Source: Methylobacterium sp. Leaf123 (GTDB lineage Bacteria; Pseudomonadota; Alphaproteobacteria; Rhizobiales; Beijerinckiaceae). From it: DNA of 64,000 nucleotides. Below are positions 56,848 through 64,000 of the stretch, one piece after another; position 1 is the stretch's first letter; every line of letters begins with the position of its first letter. The notes under the pieces were generated by a model. The model did not search any database. It worked only from the letters and a program-made list of their open reading frames with translations, and was not told where the DNA came from. The stretch is from assembly GCF_001423405.1 (NCBI RefSeq), contig NZ_LMNS01000012.1, positions 125,203 through 189,202 of the forward strand. The letters are read 5' to 3'. The position numbers and the translations under genes are program-made.

Positions 56848-57870
56848 TCAGAGCGTTACGAGAATTTTCCCGAACACCTTTCGCGATTCCAGGCGCTCCA
56901 GGCCGCTGGCGAAATCGGCGAGCGGCAGCACCGTGTCGATGACCGGAGTGAGCCCGGCGGCCATCTTGTCGAGGCTCTGGCTCATATTGGCGATGCGGCA
57001 GCCGAACGAACCGGTGATGCGGTATTGCTGCTGGAACAACTGCATCAGGTTCATCTGCACCGAGACGCCCGAGGTCGAGCCGCAGGTGACGAGCCGCCCG
57101 CCGCGCTTGAGGCAGAGCAGCGAGCCGTTCCACGTCTCGGCGCCGACATGCTCGAACACCACGTCCACGCCCTTGCGCTTGGTCAGGCGCCGCACCTCGC
57201 CCTCGAAGCGCTCCTCGCGGTAGTTGACGACGTAATCGGCGCCCAGCGCCTTCGCCTTCTCGCCCTTCGTGTCGTCGCCCACCGTCGTGTAGACCGTGCA
57301 GCCGATCGCCTTGGCCATCTTGATCGCCGCCGTGCCGATGCCCGAGCCGCCGGCATGGACGAGGATCGACTCGCCGGGCTCCAGCCGCGCATTGTCGAAC
57401 AGCATGTGCTGCACCGTGCCGAAGGCGATGCCGGCGCAGGCCGCTTGCACATGATCGACGCCGCCCGGCACCCGCACCACGAGGCGCGCCGGCAGGTTCA
57501 CCCGCTCGCGGGCGAAGCCGTCGAGATGGAAGCCCATCACGCCGGAGACGTCCTCGCACAGGTTGTCGCGGCCCTCCTGGCAGGCGCGGCACCGGCCGCA
57601 GGTCAGCGCGCCGTAGGGCACGACCGCATCGCCGACGGAGAGGCCCTCGACGCCCTCGCCGACCGCCGCGATCTCGCCCGCCGCCTCTGCGCCGACGGTG
57701 AGCGGCAGCTTGCGCTTGGCGAAGGCCATGCCGCGAAAGCCCCACACGTCGATGAAGTTGAGGCCGACCGCCCGAACCCGGATCTGCACCTCGCCCGGCC
57801 CCGGCGCGGGCGGCGGCTCGACCTCGGTGAGGCGCAGGTCGCGGTCGCCGAAGAGCTGGAGGGCTTGCAT
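56848..57870 (-). CDS. Zinc-binding-type quinone oxidoreductase (MDR family)
   Basis: 340 residues. GroES-like N-terminal domain with structural-zinc Cys (TCGRCRACQEGRDNLCEDV), NAD(P) Rossmann motif HAGGSGIGTAAIKMAKAIGC, and QOR-like segments VGLNFIDVWGFRG and FEHVGAETWNGSLLCLKRGG. The lack of the catalytic Cys/His/Glu of zinc alcohol dehydrogenases points to quinone or enoyl reduction. ATG 57870 (MQALQLFGDRDLRL) chosen; the longer frame to 58212 runs through Arg-rich non-family sequence into the promoter of the hybrid kinase gene. Natural substrate unknown. Confidence 0.88.
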   Translation of the reverse strand: MQALQLFGDRDLRLTEVEPPPAPGPGEVQIRVRAVGLNFIDVWGFRGMAFAKRKLPLTVGAEAAGEIAAVGEGVEGLSVGDAVVPYGALTCGRCRACQEGRDNLCEDVSGVMGFHLDGFARERVNLPARLVVRVPGGVDHVQAACAGIAFGTVQHMLFDNARLEPGESILVHAGGSGIGTAAIKMAKAIGCTVYTTVGDDTKGEKAKALGADYVVNYREERFEGEVRRLTKRKGVDVVFEHVGAETWNGSLLCLKRGGRLVTCGSTSGVSVQMNLMQLFQQQYRITGSFGCRIANMSQSLDKMAAGLTPVIDTVLPLADFASGLERLESRKVFGKILVTL

Positions 57871-58133
57871 CAGAACTGATCTCGTCTGCCGTCGGGAGGG
57901 GCCGGTCCCGACCGGGCACCTGGAGGAAGCCGGCCTGATGAGGCCGCGGCCTTTCCGTATCGCGAAACGGCCGCGGCGTGGAGGCCCCCGCCGCGCGGCG
58001 TGCCGATCCAGCGCGCACAGGCCCGTGCAAGGCTCCCTTGGGCAGGTTCGCGCCGCGCACCGGCCCGAATCCCGTGTTCCCCGCATTTCATTGCGCCCTC
58101 GCAGTTTGTGCCGAGTGACTTTTGTGAGGAAGC

Positions 58134-61100
58134 ATGTTCTTTCGCCAAAAGATGCGAAGACAGATGATCGAATGGCCCCGCGGCGGAGGAATGGCAGAGC
58201 GTATTCGCGCATTCGAATGGGCGCGGACGCCGCTCGGGCCGATCGAAGGCTGGCCTCAGAGCTTGAAGACGGTCGTCGAGATGATGCTCGGTGCGCCCCA
58301 TATCGGTGGCATTGCCTGGGGGCCGGATCTTAATTTACTTTATAACGATCATTATCACGAGATTCTTCGAGCAATCGATCCGGCGCCACTTGGACGGCCT
58401 TTCCTCGATTGCTGGCCCGCGCCGGAAGGGCGGCAGATCGCCGATCTGCTTCTGCAAGGGCAGGCGCGCCAAACGACCGACCGCTACTGGGATCTTTTCT
58501 CCCGCCCGGAACGGCCCTTCGGCTGGTACACCGCGAGCTGGACGCCGCTGCGGGACGAGGCCGGCCGCATCGCCGGCTTCTATCTGGCGGCCTTCGAGAC
58601 CACCGATCGGGTGCTGGCCGAGCGGGCCCTGCGCGAGAGCGAGGAGCACCTGCGCCATACGGTCGAGTCCAATCCCCAGATTTCCTGGACCGCTTCGCCC
58701 GACGGAACCATCGACTTTGCGCCGGCGCGCTTCCACGAATGGACCGGCGTCAGCGGCCTCGGGGAAACCTGGACGGCGGTGCAGCATCCGGAGGATGTCG
58801 ATCGCATCGTCGAGCACTGGATGCGGTGCGTCCGCACCGGTGAGCCCTCCGACATCCAGCACCGCGTGCGCATGCGCGATTCGCAGTTTCGCTGGATGCG
58901 CTCGCGGGCCGTTCCGCGCCGTGACGCCACGGGGCGCATCGTCCGCTGGTACGGAACGAGCGAGGACATCCACGAGTACAAGCTCGCCGACTTGGCCCTG
59001 CGCGAGCGCGAGGAGCAGCAGGCTTTCCTGCTCCGGCTGAGTGACGCGCTGCGTCCCCTGACCGACCCGGCCGCGATCCAGGGCGAGGCCTGCCGCATGC
59101 TCGGCGAGCACCTGAAGGTGGACTACGCCTATTACGTCGAGCTCTACGAGGCGCAGGGCATCGCGATCATCCGGCAGGATTACGTGAGCGGCGAACGGCT
59201 CTCGCTGATCGGCACTTATCCCGTGTCCCTCATTGAGTGGGGCATCCCCCTGTACAAGCAGGGCCGGCCGATCGCCTTCGCCGACGCGACCACGTCACCG
59301 CTCGTTCCCGAAGCCTATCGCTCCGCGGTGGCGCGGGGCCTTCTGGTTGCCTGGATCGGCATCCCGCTGCTCAAGCACGGCGAACTGGTCGGCGCCCTTT
59401 CGGTGTCCATGGTGACGCCGCGCGCGTGGACCGAAACCGAGATCGCACTGGCCCGTGAGACCGGCGAACGCATCTGGGCGGCGATCGAGCGGGGCCGCGC
59501 GGAGCGGACGGCGCGCGAGGCCGACATCCGGCTGCGGACCATGGCCGACGCCGCGCCCGTACTGATCTGGGACGTGGACGCGAGCGGCACGCTCTTCGTC
59601 AACAACCACTATCTCGATTTCTTCGGCATCACGTTCGATGCCGTCTCGAAGAGAGGCTGGGAGCAGTTCCTGCACCCGGACGACGCGGCGGCCCACATCG
59701 CCGCCTTCGAGGAGGCCTACGCACAGCGGCGCCCCTTCACGCACGAGGCCCGGGTCCGCCGCTCCGACGGTCAGTATCGCTGGCTCAGCAGTTCCGGCCA
59801 GCCACTTGGGAAAGACCGCTTCGTCGGCGTCGCGATCGACGTGACCGAGCGTCGGCAGGCCGAGGAGCGGGTCCGGCGCAACAACGCCGTGCTCCAGGCG
59901 ATCAACCTCGTCTTCAGCGAGACGCTCGGCGCCTCCTCGGAGGAGGAGTTGGCCCGCATCTCCCTCGAGGTCGCCGAGGAGCTGACCGGCAGCGCCATCG
60001 GCTTCATGGGCGAGATCGACGAGACCACCGGGCGTCTCGACGGCCTGTTCTTCAGCGACCGCAGCCGGGCCCGCTACGCCGCCAACGCCCCCGAGGGGCG
60101 CAGCAACCTTCCGCCGGGCAAGCAGGCTTTGGGGCTCGAGGCCCACGGCATCTACGGCCAGGTGCTGCGGGATGGCCGGGGCCTCATCGTCAACGAGCCC
60201 GCCTCCCATCCCGATCGCGTCGGCACGCCGGCGGACCATCTGCCGCTGACGGCCTTCCTCGGCGTGCCGCTGAAGCAGGGCGAAAAGACGCGGGGGATGA
60301 TCGGGCTCGGCAACCGCGAGGGCGGTTACCGGACCGAGGATCTCGACGCGGTCGAGGCGCTGGCGCCCGCGATCTGGCACGCCCTGCGCAGCAAACGCGC
60401 CGAACTGCGCCTGCGCGAGAGCGAGGAGCGCTTCCGGCAATTCGCCGAGGCCTCCTCCGATGTCCTCTGGATCCGCGACGCGGAGACGCTTGAGATGGAG
60501 TATGTGAGCCCGGCGCTGAGCAAGGTCTACGGCCTGGAGCCGTCGGTGCTCGGGAAAGACGTCCGGGTCTGGGGTGGCCATATGATCCCGGACGACCGCG
60601 CACGCGCCTTCGGCAACCTCAGGCGGGCCGGAGCCGGCGAATCACTCGTGAACGAGTTCCGTATCCAGCGACCGAGCGACGGCGCCTTCCGCTGGATTCG
60701 CAGCACGCTGTTCCCCCTGCGCGACGAGCAGGGCCGGGTGCGGCGCATCGGTGGCCTGTCCTCCGACATGACCGAGGCCAAGCTGCTGACCGGGCATCAA
60801 TCCGTGCTGCTCGCCGAATTGCAGCACAGGGTGCGCAACATCATGGCGGTGACCCGGTCGATCGTCGCCCGCACGGGCGAGCGGGCGGAGAGCGTGGCCG
60901 ATTACGCGTCCCTGGTGGGCGGGCGCCTCCTGACCCTGGCGCGCGTCCAGGCCCTGCTGACCCGCTCGCCCAATGCCGGCGTGCCGGTCGCCACCATCGT
61001 CCACGACGAGATCGACGCCCAGGCCCTGCGCGCGGATCAGTACGACTTGGCTGGACCGAAGGTCGAACTCTCGCCCAAGGCCGCGGAGATCCTGACCCTC

Positions 61101-61850
61101 GCCGTTCACGAACTGGCGACCAACGCCCTGAAGTACGGTGCCTTGTCGGTGCCGGAGGGCCGCGTGCGGGTGCGCTGGTCCTTGTTCGAGAAGCAGGGCG
61201 AATCCTGGCTCGGCTTCGACTGGGTGGAGGATGGCGTTCCGGACGCGAAGATCGCGGATGAGCGTCGGGCAAATTGCCGCACCAACCCGCACGGTGGTTT
61301 CGGCCGCGAACTCATTGAGGGGCGCCTGCCTTACGAACTCGGAGGGCGCGGCCGCCTGGAGATTGGTTCGGAGGGGGCGCGTTGCCGCCTCGAATTTCCG
61401 CTCCGCGACAGCGCCAGCATTCTGGAAACCGATGCCCCGCAACGCGCGACCGTGTTCGGAGGAGCACTCGACATGACCGGCGAACCCGACTTGAGCGGCT
61501 ATCGCATCCTCGTGGTGGAGGACGATTACTATCTCGCCACCGATACGGCCCGCGCGCTTCAGGGGGCCGGTGCGGAGGTGGTCGGCCCCTGCCCCAGCGA
61601 GGAGGCGGCGCGCGAAGCACTCGATGAGGGCGCGCCGGCAGCGGCGCTGGTGGATATCAATCTCGGTTCAGGGCCGTCCTTCACCCTCGCGGCCCTGCTT
61701 CGGGAGCGTGGCGTGCCGTTCGTGTTCATCACGGGCTACGACGAGGGGGTGATCCCGCCGGATTTCGCGGATGTGGAGCGCCTTCAGAAGCCGGTTGAGC
61801 TGAAGCGCGTCGTCCATTTCCTCGCCGATGCACTGCACGCGGCGCCGTGA
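58134..61850 (+). CDS. Hybrid HWE sensor kinase with PAS/GAF array and receiver
   Basis: 1238-residue soluble protein. Approximate order: PAS-like (15-150; WARTPLGPIEGWPQSL), PAS (165-290), GAF (300-450; GIPLYKQGRPIAFADATTSP), PAS (465-580), GAF (590-760; GSAIGFMGEIDETTGRLDGL), PAS (765-880), HWE kinase (His in LLAELQHRVRNIMAVTRSIV; N-box AVHELATNALKYGALSVPEG; the HWE Trp in GFDWVEDG), then a receiver (ILVVEDDYYLATDTARALQG; phospho-Asp in LVDINLGSG; FITGYDEG). HWE kinases include blue-light and general-stress sensors; the LOV NCRFLQ motif is not seen, so light sensing is not supported. ATG 58134 follows GAGGAAGC. Confidence 0.92.
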   Translation: MFFRQKMRRQMIEWPRGGGMAERIRAFEWARTPLGPIEGWPQSLKTVVEMMLGAPHIGGIAWGPDLNLLYNDHYHEILRAIDPAPLGRPFLDCWPAPEGRQIADLLLQGQARQTTDRYWDLFSRPERPFGWYTASWTPLRDEAGRIAGFYLAAFETTDRVLAERALRESEEHLRHTVESNPQISWTASPDGTIDFAPARFHEWTGVSGLGETWTAVQHPEDVDRIVEHWMRCVRTGEPSDIQHRVRMRDSQFRWMRSRAVPRRDATGRIVRWYGTSEDIHEYKLADLALREREEQQAFLLRLSDALRPLTDPAAIQGEACRMLGEHLKVDYAYYVELYEAQGIAIIRQDYVSGERLSLIGTYPVSLIEWGIPLYKQGRPIAFADATTSPLVPEAYRSAVARGLLVAWIGIPLLKHGELVGALSVSMVTPRAWTETEIALARETGERIWAAIERGRAERTAREADIRLRTMADAAPVLIWDVDASGTLFVNNHYLDFFGITFDAVSKRGWEQFLHPDDAAAHIAAFEEAYAQRRPFTHEARVRRSDGQYRWLSSSGQPLGKDRFVGVAIDVTERRQAEERVRRNNAVLQAINLVFSETLGASSEEELARISLEVAEELTGSAIGFMGEIDETTGRLDGLFFSDRSRARYAANAPEGRSNLPPGKQALGLEAHGIYGQVLRDGRGLIVNEPASHPDRVGTPADHLPLTAFLGVPLKQGEKTRGMIGLGNREGGYRTEDLDAVEALAPAIWHALRSKRAELRLRESEERFRQFAEASSDVLWIRDAETLEMEYVSPALSKVYGLEPSVLGKDVRVWGGHMIPDDRARAFGNLRRAGAGESLVNEFRIQRPSDGAFRWIRSTLFPLRDEQGRVRRIGGLSSDMTEAKLLTGHQSVLLAELQHRVRNIMAVTRSIVARTGERAESVADYASLVGGRLLTLARVQALLTRSPNAGVPVATIVHDEIDAQALRADQYDLAGPKVELSPKAAEILTLAVHELATNALKYGALSVPEGRVRVRWSLFEKQGESWLGFDWVEDGVPDAKIADERRANCRTNPHGGFGRELIEGRLPYELGGRGRLEIGSEGARCRLEFPLRDSASILETDAPQRATVFGGALDMTGEPDLSGYRILVVEDDYYLATDTARALQGAGAEVVGPCPSEEAAREALDEGAPAAALVDINLGSGPSFTLAALLRERGVPFVFITGYDEGVIPPDFADVERLQKPVELKRVVHFLADALHAAP

Positions 61851-61884
61851 GACCGCCCGTCCCCGCAGCCCAGGGACGCGGGGC

Positions 61885-62169
61885 TCAATCCGGCGTGAGG
61901 TAGCGCCGCCGTGCCCAGCCAAGGGTGCGGTCGAACTTCACCCGGCACCATGTCAGCCCGCTCGGCGTCTCGTTGGTGCAGCCGAAGCCGAGCACCCGGC
62001 GCCCGGCCGGGATCTGTCCGAGGGCCGGTGCGCCCGCATCCGGCGTCTCGCGGATCGTCAGGCTGTCGTCCCGCGGCAGGCCCTCGACCCGGAAGGTCTC
62101 CGCACCCCACGCGAAACCGCCGCTGGCGAGCAGCAGGGCGAAGGCGAAGCTGGGCAGGGTGCGGGGCAT
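61885..62169 (-). CDS. Exported SH3-like domain protein
   Basis: 94 residues: signal peptide (RTLPSFAFALLLASGGFAWG) and one bacterial SH3 (SH3b) fold (SLTIRETPDAGAPALGQIPA, LGFGCTNETPSGLTWCRVKF, RTLGWARRRYLTPD) with two Cys (GCTN and WCRV) able to form a disulphide. Start ATG 62169 lies 11 bases after the FabG-like stop; there is no strong ribosome site, so it may depend on coupling. Likely binds peptidoglycan or periplasmic protein; link to the upstream ketosynthase/ketoreductase is unclear. Confidence 0.75.
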   Translation of the reverse strand: MPRTLPSFAFALLLASGGFAWGAETFRVEGLPRDDSLTIRETPDAGAPALGQIPAGRRVLGFGCTNETPSGLTWCRVKFDRTLGWARRRYLTPD

Positions 62170-62180
62170 CGCGGGCCGGT

Positions 62181-62942
62181 TCAGTTGCGGTGGATGCCCA
62201 TCATCGCGGTCAAGCCGCCATCGACGGGCAAAACCGCGCCGGTGATGTAGGCCCCGCCCTCCCCGATCAGGAAGGCAGCCAACGCCGCGACCTCTTCCGG
62301 CTTGGCGAAACGTCCGAGCGGGATCTGGCGCTCGATCCCCTCGCGGTGGCTCGCATAGGATGCCAGCATCTCGGTATCGATGAAGCCGGGAGCGATGACG
62401 TTGACGGTGACGCCGCGCTTGGCCGACTCGATCGCCAGCGTCCGGCAATAGGCGATCAGGGCGCCCTTGGTCGCCGCATAGGCCGCATTGCCGGCATTGG
62501 CCTGGAGCGCGGCCACCGAACCGATCGCGACGATGCGCCCGGCCCGAGCCCGGGTCATCCCGCGCACCAGCGCCTTGGCGATCCGGGTCATCGACCAGAA
62601 ATTCACCTGCATCGCCGCCTCGGCCCGGTCGCGGTCGAGCATGGCCGCGAGCGCATCCGCCGACTGGCCGGCATTGTGGACGTAGCCGTAGAAGCCCTCG
62701 CCCTCGGCCCACTCGCAGAAGGCCTCCACCGCGTCGCGGTTCGACAGGTCGAGGGCGCGGGCGCTGACGCTGCCTTCGCCGTGCACCGGCACCAGCTCGT
62801 CGGCGAGCGCCTGCGCCCGCTCCGGCGAGGAGCGGTAGGTGAAGGTCACGGCGTGGCCGGCCGCGGCCAGGGCGCGGACGGTCGCCGCGCCGAGCCCGGA
62901 GGCGCCGCCGACGACGAGGACGGACTTGCGGGTCGTACTCAT
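62181..62942 (-). CDS. 3-oxoacyl-ACP reductase-like SDR
   Basis: 253-residue classical SDR: LVVGGASGLGAATVRALAAA, NAG (YVHNAGQSAD), catalytic Ser (AIGSVAALQANAGNAAYAAT, including Y-AAT-K) and FabG-like end (ITGAVLPVDGGLTAMMGI). ATG 62942 overlaps the stop of the ketosynthase gene (ATGA). Pairing of ketosynthase and ketoreductase points to a dedicated fatty-acid or polyene-type acyl chain pathway, not general lipid synthesis, since the gene order differs from the usual fab cluster; this is inference. Confidence 0.9.
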   Translation of the reverse strand: MSTTRKSVLVVGGASGLGAATVRALAAAGHAVTFTYRSSPERAQALADELVPVHGEGSVSARALDLSNRDAVEAFCEWAEGEGFYGYVHNAGQSADALAAMLDRDRAEAAMQVNFWSMTRIAKALVRGMTRARAGRIVAIGSVAALQANAGNAAYAATKGALIAYCRTLAIESAKRGVTVNVIAPGFIDTEMLASYASHREGIERQIPLGRFAKPEEVAALAAFLIGEGGAYITGAVLPVDGGLTAMMGIHRN

Positions 62943-64000
62943 GCCGGCTCGTCTCCCAGGACGAGGCAAGTGTTCTGCCCGCCGAAGCCGAAGGAATTCG
63001 ACAGGATCCGCGAGACGCGGACGTCGCGGGCGCTTCCGACCACGTCGAGGAGCAGCGCGGGATCGGGCACCGCGTAGTTGATGGTCGGGGGGATGCGCCC
63101 GTTCTGGATCGTCAGCAACGAGACCACCGCCTCGATCGCCCCGGCCGCGGTCAGCGTATGGCCGATCATCGACTTGTTGGAGGAGATCGGCAGACGGCCC
63201 ACCCGCTCGCCGAACACCGCCGAGCAGCCGAGCGCCTCCATCTTGTCGTTCTCCGGCGTCGAGGTGCCGTGGGCGTTGACGTGATCGATGGCCTCGGGCG
63301 TGACGCCCGCATCATCGAGAGCCGCGCGCATCGCCGCGATGACCGGCGCCCCGTCGGGGCTGGAACGGGTGCGGTGGAAGCCGTCGCCCTTCTCGCCGCA
63401 TCCGAGCACGTAGCCGAGGATGGTCGCCCCCCGCGCCCTGGCGGTTTCGGCACTTTCGAGGACCAGAGCGGCGGCGCCCTCGCCCATGACGAAGCCGTCG
63501 CGGTTCTTCGAGAACGGCTTCGAGGCGGCCTCCGGCGGGTCGTTCTGGGTCGAGAGCGCCGAGAGCAGCGAGAAGCGGATCAGCGATTCCGGGTTCACCG
63601 ACCCATCGGTGCCGATGCAAAGCGCGGCGTCCATCTCGCCCCGGCGGATCGCCTCGACGCCGAGCTGGATCGCGGTGGCGCCCGAGGAGCAGGCGGTCGA
63701 GAGCGAGATCGGCGAACCGCGGGTGCCGAAGCGGTCGGCGAGCCGGTCGGCTACCGTGCCGAAGATGAACAGGTCGTGCCACGCATCGAAGCTGCGGGAC
63801 GCGGCGGCCCGCTGGAGCCCCGCATAGGTCACCTCGTCGGGCTCGCCCGCGGCCTCCGCCAGGGCCTGCCGCTGCGGCCATTCCATCTCGACCGGCGGCA
63901 CCGCCACGAACAGCCCGCCCGGAAAGCCCGCGCCGATGCCGGATTGCGTCACTGCCTCTTCGGCCGCCACCATGGCGAAGCGCTCGGACAGAAGCGGGGC
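62939..64000 (-). CDS. Beta-ketoacyl-ACP synthase, FabF type (partial, N-terminus outside window)
   Basis: About 353 residues visible; the frame is open to the window's last base. Thiolase-fold condensing enzyme: nucleophile Cys in STACSSGATAIQLG, first His in NAHGTSTPENDKMEALG, second His in SNKSMIGHTLTAAGAIEAVV, and the C-terminal NSFGFGGQNTCLVLG. The apparent internal start at 63973 (MVAAEEAVTQSG) is not taken because coding continues upstream (APLLSERFA). Co-translated with the ketoreductase downstream (ATGA overlap). Aryl-polyene or secondary-lipid clusters carry such pairs; the remaining genes would lie beyond the window. Confidence 0.92.
   Translation of the reverse strand, partial: APLLSERFAMVAAEEAVTQSGIGAGFPGGLFVAVPPVEMEWPQRQALAEAAGEPDEVTYAGLQRAAASRSFDAWHDLFIFGTVADRLADRFGTRGSPISLSTACSSGATAIQLGVEAIRRGEMDAALCIGTDGSVNPESLIRFSLLSALSTQNDPPEAASKPFSKNRDGFVMGEGAAALVLESAETARARGATILGYVLGCGEKGDGFHRTRSSPDGAPVIAAMRAALDDAGVTPEAIDHVNAHGTSTPENDKMEALGCSAVFGERVGRLPISSNKSMIGHTLTAAGAIEAVVSLLTIQNGRIPPTINYAVPDPALLLDVVGSARDVRVSRILSNSFGFGGQNTCLVLGDEPA

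Noticed and set aside
1..64000. CRISPR arrays, insertion sequences, rRNA operons, riboswitches of known class
   Set aside because: No regularly spaced repeats, transposase genes, rRNA-like sequence or recognisable riboswitch cores were seen by reading.

Overview
The window is a stretch of chromosome from a high-GC alphaproteobacterium. Gene content and style fit Methylobacterium/Methylorubrum (M. extorquens-like): a NasS/NasT nitrate-assimilation locus, a LuxI/LuxR pair, a PQQ dehydrogenase, a PEP-carboxylase-like protein, HWE-type histidine kinases, and short intergenic palindromic repeats. The genus is inferred from recognition, not from a search. No rRNA, CRISPR array, insertion sequence or phage integrase was seen; there is one tRNA (Pro, GGG).

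Layout. 1-9.3 kb: a minus-strand nitrate assimilation block. nasT-nasS (cytoplasmic sensor and ANTAR antiterminator) lies upstream of nrtA-nrtB-nrtD, a NirB-like FAD reductase and a NirA-type nitrite reductase cut by the window edge. In front of nrtA are a near-consensus sigma-54 promoter and a leader with an A1/G4 hexaloop hairpin, whose loop can alternatively pair with the arm of a U-tract terminator. Two plus-strand genes of lower GC (5975-7606) sit between nasTS and nrtA: an unknown protein and a frameshifted DUF2272 gene. 9.5-17.3 kb: a small membrane protein, a GH15 glucosidase/trehalase-like enzyme, transketolase, and a transaldolase-glucose-6-phosphate isomerase fusion. 17.3-27.9 kb: a palindrome-rich repeat, DedA, a soluble PAS chemoreceptor, a Zn-ribbon/MBL protein, an SDR, a multidrug RND pump with adaptor, and a rhodanese. 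27.9-32 kb: luxR, luxI, a PAS-like protein and a glycosyltransferase, all on the minus strand, with a lux-box-like repeat before luxI. 32.3-41.8 kb: tRNA-Pro, a NodD-like LysR regulator divergent from a small exported protein, a metal-type RND pump, two small proteins, and a PQQ dehydrogenase with an unusual active site. 41.8-48.4 kb: a GAF/HWE kinase, an isoquinoline-oxidoreductase-like molybdoenzyme and small unknown genes. 48.4-55.6 kb: a divergent PEP-carboxylase homologue, then a plus-strand run of mostly overlapping genes. 55.4-64 kb: a DUF1127 protein antisense to a YdcZ transporter, a LysR regulator with a T-N11-A box, an oxidoreductase, a 1238-residue hybrid kinase, and a ketosynthase/ketoreductase/SH3 set running off the right edge.

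The clearest multi-part system is nitrate control: NasS (no signal peptide) and NasT (RNA-binding ANTAR domain) are expected to let transcription through the nrtA leader when nitrate is present, with sigma-54 adding nitrogen limitation. The least explained parts are the lower-GC gene pair inside that locus, the PQQ dehydrogenase lacking the usual catalytic Asp, and the PEPC homologue with altered signature motifs.
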